Origin: Lautropia sp.
Lineage (GTDB): Bacteria > Pseudomonadota > Gammaproteobacteria > Burkholderiales > Burkholderiaceae_E
Length of the DNA stretch: 64,000 nt
Assembly (NCBI GenBank): GCA_030527825.1
Contig: JAUNAC010000002.1
Location: forward strand, 406,434-470,433
Reading direction: 5' to 3'
Of the stretch, positions 62,640 to 64,000 are shown in pieces. The notes beneath the pieces were generated by a model. The model was not told the DNA's origin, did not search any database, and worked only from the letters and a program-made list of their open reading frames with translations. The translations under genes and the position numbers were made by a program. Numbering within the stretch: the stretch's first letter is position 1; each line of letters starts with the position of its first letter.

Positions 62640-63629
62640 ATGGCCGAGCAGTCCGAGAAAACGGTTTTGGGTACAGCTGAATGGGGGCGCGGTTTCGTTG
62701 AGGAGCTGGCGCGCGAATCTCTCAAGGAACGACGTGCCAAACGGCGCTGGCGAATGGTGCAGTGGTTACTGTTTTTTGCGCTGTGTGCTTTCGGCATTTA
62801 TCAGTGCACGACACTGAGTGAATCGGAGCCGGGTAAACAGCGCCCGGCCAGTTATGTCGCTTCCATCAATATCACGGGCGTCATTGCCGGTGGCGTGGGC
62901 GAAGAAGGTACCTCGGCAGAACGGGTCAACAAGGCGCTGCGTCGTGCATTTGACGACAGCCATGCCGTGGGGGTGATCCTGCGCATCAATAGCCCCGGCG
63001 GCAGCCCGGTTCAGGCCGGCATGATTGTCGACGAGATGCGCCGCCAGCGCCGGCTGCATCCTGAAAAGCCCTTGCACGCCGTGATCGAGGAAATCGGCGC
63101 CTCCGGCGGTTACTACATTGCGGCCGCTGCGGACAATATCTATGTCGACAAGGCCAGCATCGTCGGTTCGATTGGCGTGATCATGAGCAACTATGGTGTG
63201 CAGGACACGCTCCGGATGCTGGGTGTCGAGCGCCGGACGCAGACGGCTGGCAAGAACAAAGCCTTCCTGGATCCGACCGGCCCGATATCGCCTGAACAGA
63301 AAGCCCATGCACAGGCCATGCTGGATGCCATCCATCAGCAATTCATCGATGTGGTCAAGGAAGGGCGTGGCAAGCGGCTGAAGGAAACGCCGGATCTGTT
63401 CAGCGGCCTGTTCTGGACGGGCGAGCGCAGCATCCAGCTTGGTCTGGCGGATGGTCTTGGGTCGGTGGATTCCGTGGCCCGGGATGTGCTCAATACCGAA
63501 AGTGTGGTGGATGTCAGTGAATACTCCCGCTGGCAGCTGCTGGCCAGGCAGTTTGGTTCCTCGGCCTTTTCGGGCTTCTGGCGGAGTGTCATGGCGCAGA
63601 TTGAGGGTTCGGCGCCCAGCCTGCGCTGA
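62640..63629 (+). CDS. sppA: Signal peptide peptidase SppA (S49 family)
   Basis: Protein of 329 aa, membrane-anchored by one helix (~residues 48-66, WLLFFALCAFGIYQC), with the catalytic domain in the periplasm. It degrades cleaved signal peptides. The serine is in EEIGASGGYYIAAAAD, the lysine region in TAGKNKAFLDP, and GLADGLGSVD near the end is typical. The ATG at 62640 has GGAGG six bases upstream; ATG 62610 adds ten residues. Confidence 0.92.
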   Translation: MAEQSEKTVLGTAEWGRGFVEELARESLKERRAKRRWRMVQWLLFFALCAFGIYQCTTLSESEPGKQRPASYVASINITGVIAGGVGEEGTSAERVNKALRRAFDDSHAVGVILRINSPGGSPVQAGMIVDEMRRQRRLHPEKPLHAVIEEIGASGGYYIAAAADNIYVDKASIVGSIGVIMSNYGVQDTLRMLGVERRTQTAGKNKAFLDPTGPISPEQKAHAQAMLDAIHQQFIDVVKEGRGKRLKETPDLFSGLFWTGERSIQLGLADGLGSVDSVARDVLNTESVVDVSEYSRWQLLARQFGSSAFSGFWRSVMAQIEGSAPSLR

Positions 63630-63640
63630 TCTGCAATGGT

Positions 63641-63670
63641 CGCTGGCTTAGGCCAGCGGGTCTCGTTTTT
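63641..63670 (+). terminator. Rho-independent terminator of sppA
   Basis: CGCTGGC - TTAG - GCCAGCG perfect 7-bp stem (63641-63658), then GGTCTCG and five T. It lies 12 bases after the stop. Confidence 0.7.
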
Positions 63671-63687
63671 GCCGCCGCCTTTTCGGT

Positions 63688-64000
63688 TCAGGCCAGAAAC
63701 AGAAAGAGGGCAGGGCGTCTGGTTGGCAGCGTCGGTGGCCGTCGGCGCCAGTCACTGACGGCTCGGGTCTGGATGGACTGGGCGGGCCCGGTCAGATCGA
63801 TGGCGATGCAGAGTTGGGCGCCGGCTGGCAGGTGGTTGATCAGCGCTTCTGCCATGGCCTGGTTGCGATAGGGCGTTTCAATGAGAAGCTGCGTTTCCTG
63901 ATGCTGCCTGGCTCGCTGGGCGAGCTGGATGATGTGCTGTGCCCGAGCATCGGCAGCCGTGGGCAGATAGCCGCGAAAGGCAAATCGCTGGCCATTCAGG
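63688..64000 (-). CDS. RsmI-like SAM-dependent methyltransferase, C-terminal part
   Basis: About 103 codons run from the window edge to the stop TGA (63690-63688). The translation has LNGQRFAFRGYLP, TQLLIETPYRNQAMAEALI, LCIAIDLTGP and ends RPALFLFLA, matching the tetrapyrrole-methylase fold (RsmI/YabN-like) protein common at this place in Burkholderiales. IETPYRN is the diagnostic block. The N-terminal part lies beyond the window. Confidence 0.85.
   Translation of the reverse strand, partial: LNGQRFAFRGYLPTAADARAQHIIQLAQRARQHQETQLLIETPYRNQAMAEALINHLPAGAQLCIAIDLTGPAQSIQTRAVSDWRRRPPTLPTRRPALFLFLA

Overview
The window is ordinary chromosomal DNA of a Gram-negative betaproteobacterium, most likely order Burkholderiales. 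The evidence is gene content and order typical of that group: yicC - Ser/Thr kinase - PP2C - rph - rdgB - hemW; glnA - DUF4124 - ntrB - ntrC; rne next to moaA-mobA-moeA and to rluC - HAD - sppA - RsmI-like; and acoXABC. It is GC-rich (around 60% by eye), densely coded, with no phage, IS element, integrase or CRISPR array. I did not identify a species. About 49 protein genes and three tRNAs (Ala-GGC, Glu-UUC, Leu-CAG) are supported.

Layout: 1-7.8 kb holds a zinc alcohol dehydrogenase (cut by the window start), a LOG-family phosphoribohydrolase, yicC, a kinase/phosphatase pair, rph, rdgB and hemW. 7.8-13.1 kb is the nitrogen-control locus: glnA behind two NtrC sites and a sigma-54 promoter, then a DUF4124 protein, ntrB and ntrC. 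13.3-18.3 kb holds a MetNI-like importer, an NnrS membrane protein, a D-amino acid dehydrogenase and a TerC protein. 18.5-28 kb is a split sulfate cluster: sbp-cysT-cysW on the minus strand, then an MFS transporter and a Kef antiporter, then serine acetyltransferase and cysA on the plus strand, facing cysB. 28-32 kb: a thioredoxin-fold DUF4124 protein, prlC and folD. 32.2-34.7 kb: three tRNAs around a metallo-beta-lactamase-fold lactonase and a divergent TetR regulator with a clear operator. 34.7-41.3 kb: rnr, rlmB, a lone GIY-YIG protein and amtB-glnK with its own sigma-54/NtrC control region. 41.4-44 kb: thrS and infC. 44-49.7 kb: a luciferase-like oxidoreductase and acoXABC. 49.8-53.7 kb: an orphan GspE/PilB-type ATPase, an amino-acid transporter and a parvulin isomerase. 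53.7-64 kb: moaA-mobA-moeA, rne, then divergently rluC, a HAD phosphatase, sppA and the 3' end of an RsmI-like methyltransferase.

How it fits together: NtrB/NtrC very probably drive both glnA and, 33 kb away, glnK-amtB. Both control regions carry the same 17-bp NtrC palindrome and GG-N10-GC sigma-54 promoters, so the regulators, the ammonium transporter, the PII sensor and the assimilatory enzyme all lie in this window. The sulfate genes supply sulfide and O-acetylserine for cysteine synthesis. The Mo-cofactor genes form one overlapping operon. RNase E, RNase R, RNase PH, RlmB and RluC make the window rich in RNA-processing functions.

I found no wholly new multi-gene system. The most interesting points are the paired sigma-54/NtrC regions, a non-AUG (AUC) start for infC with loss of the usual rpmI-rplT neighbours, a perfect palindromic operator on the lactonase promoter, a split sulfate operon, an unexplained GIY-YIG protein, and a very AT-rich patch inside rluC.
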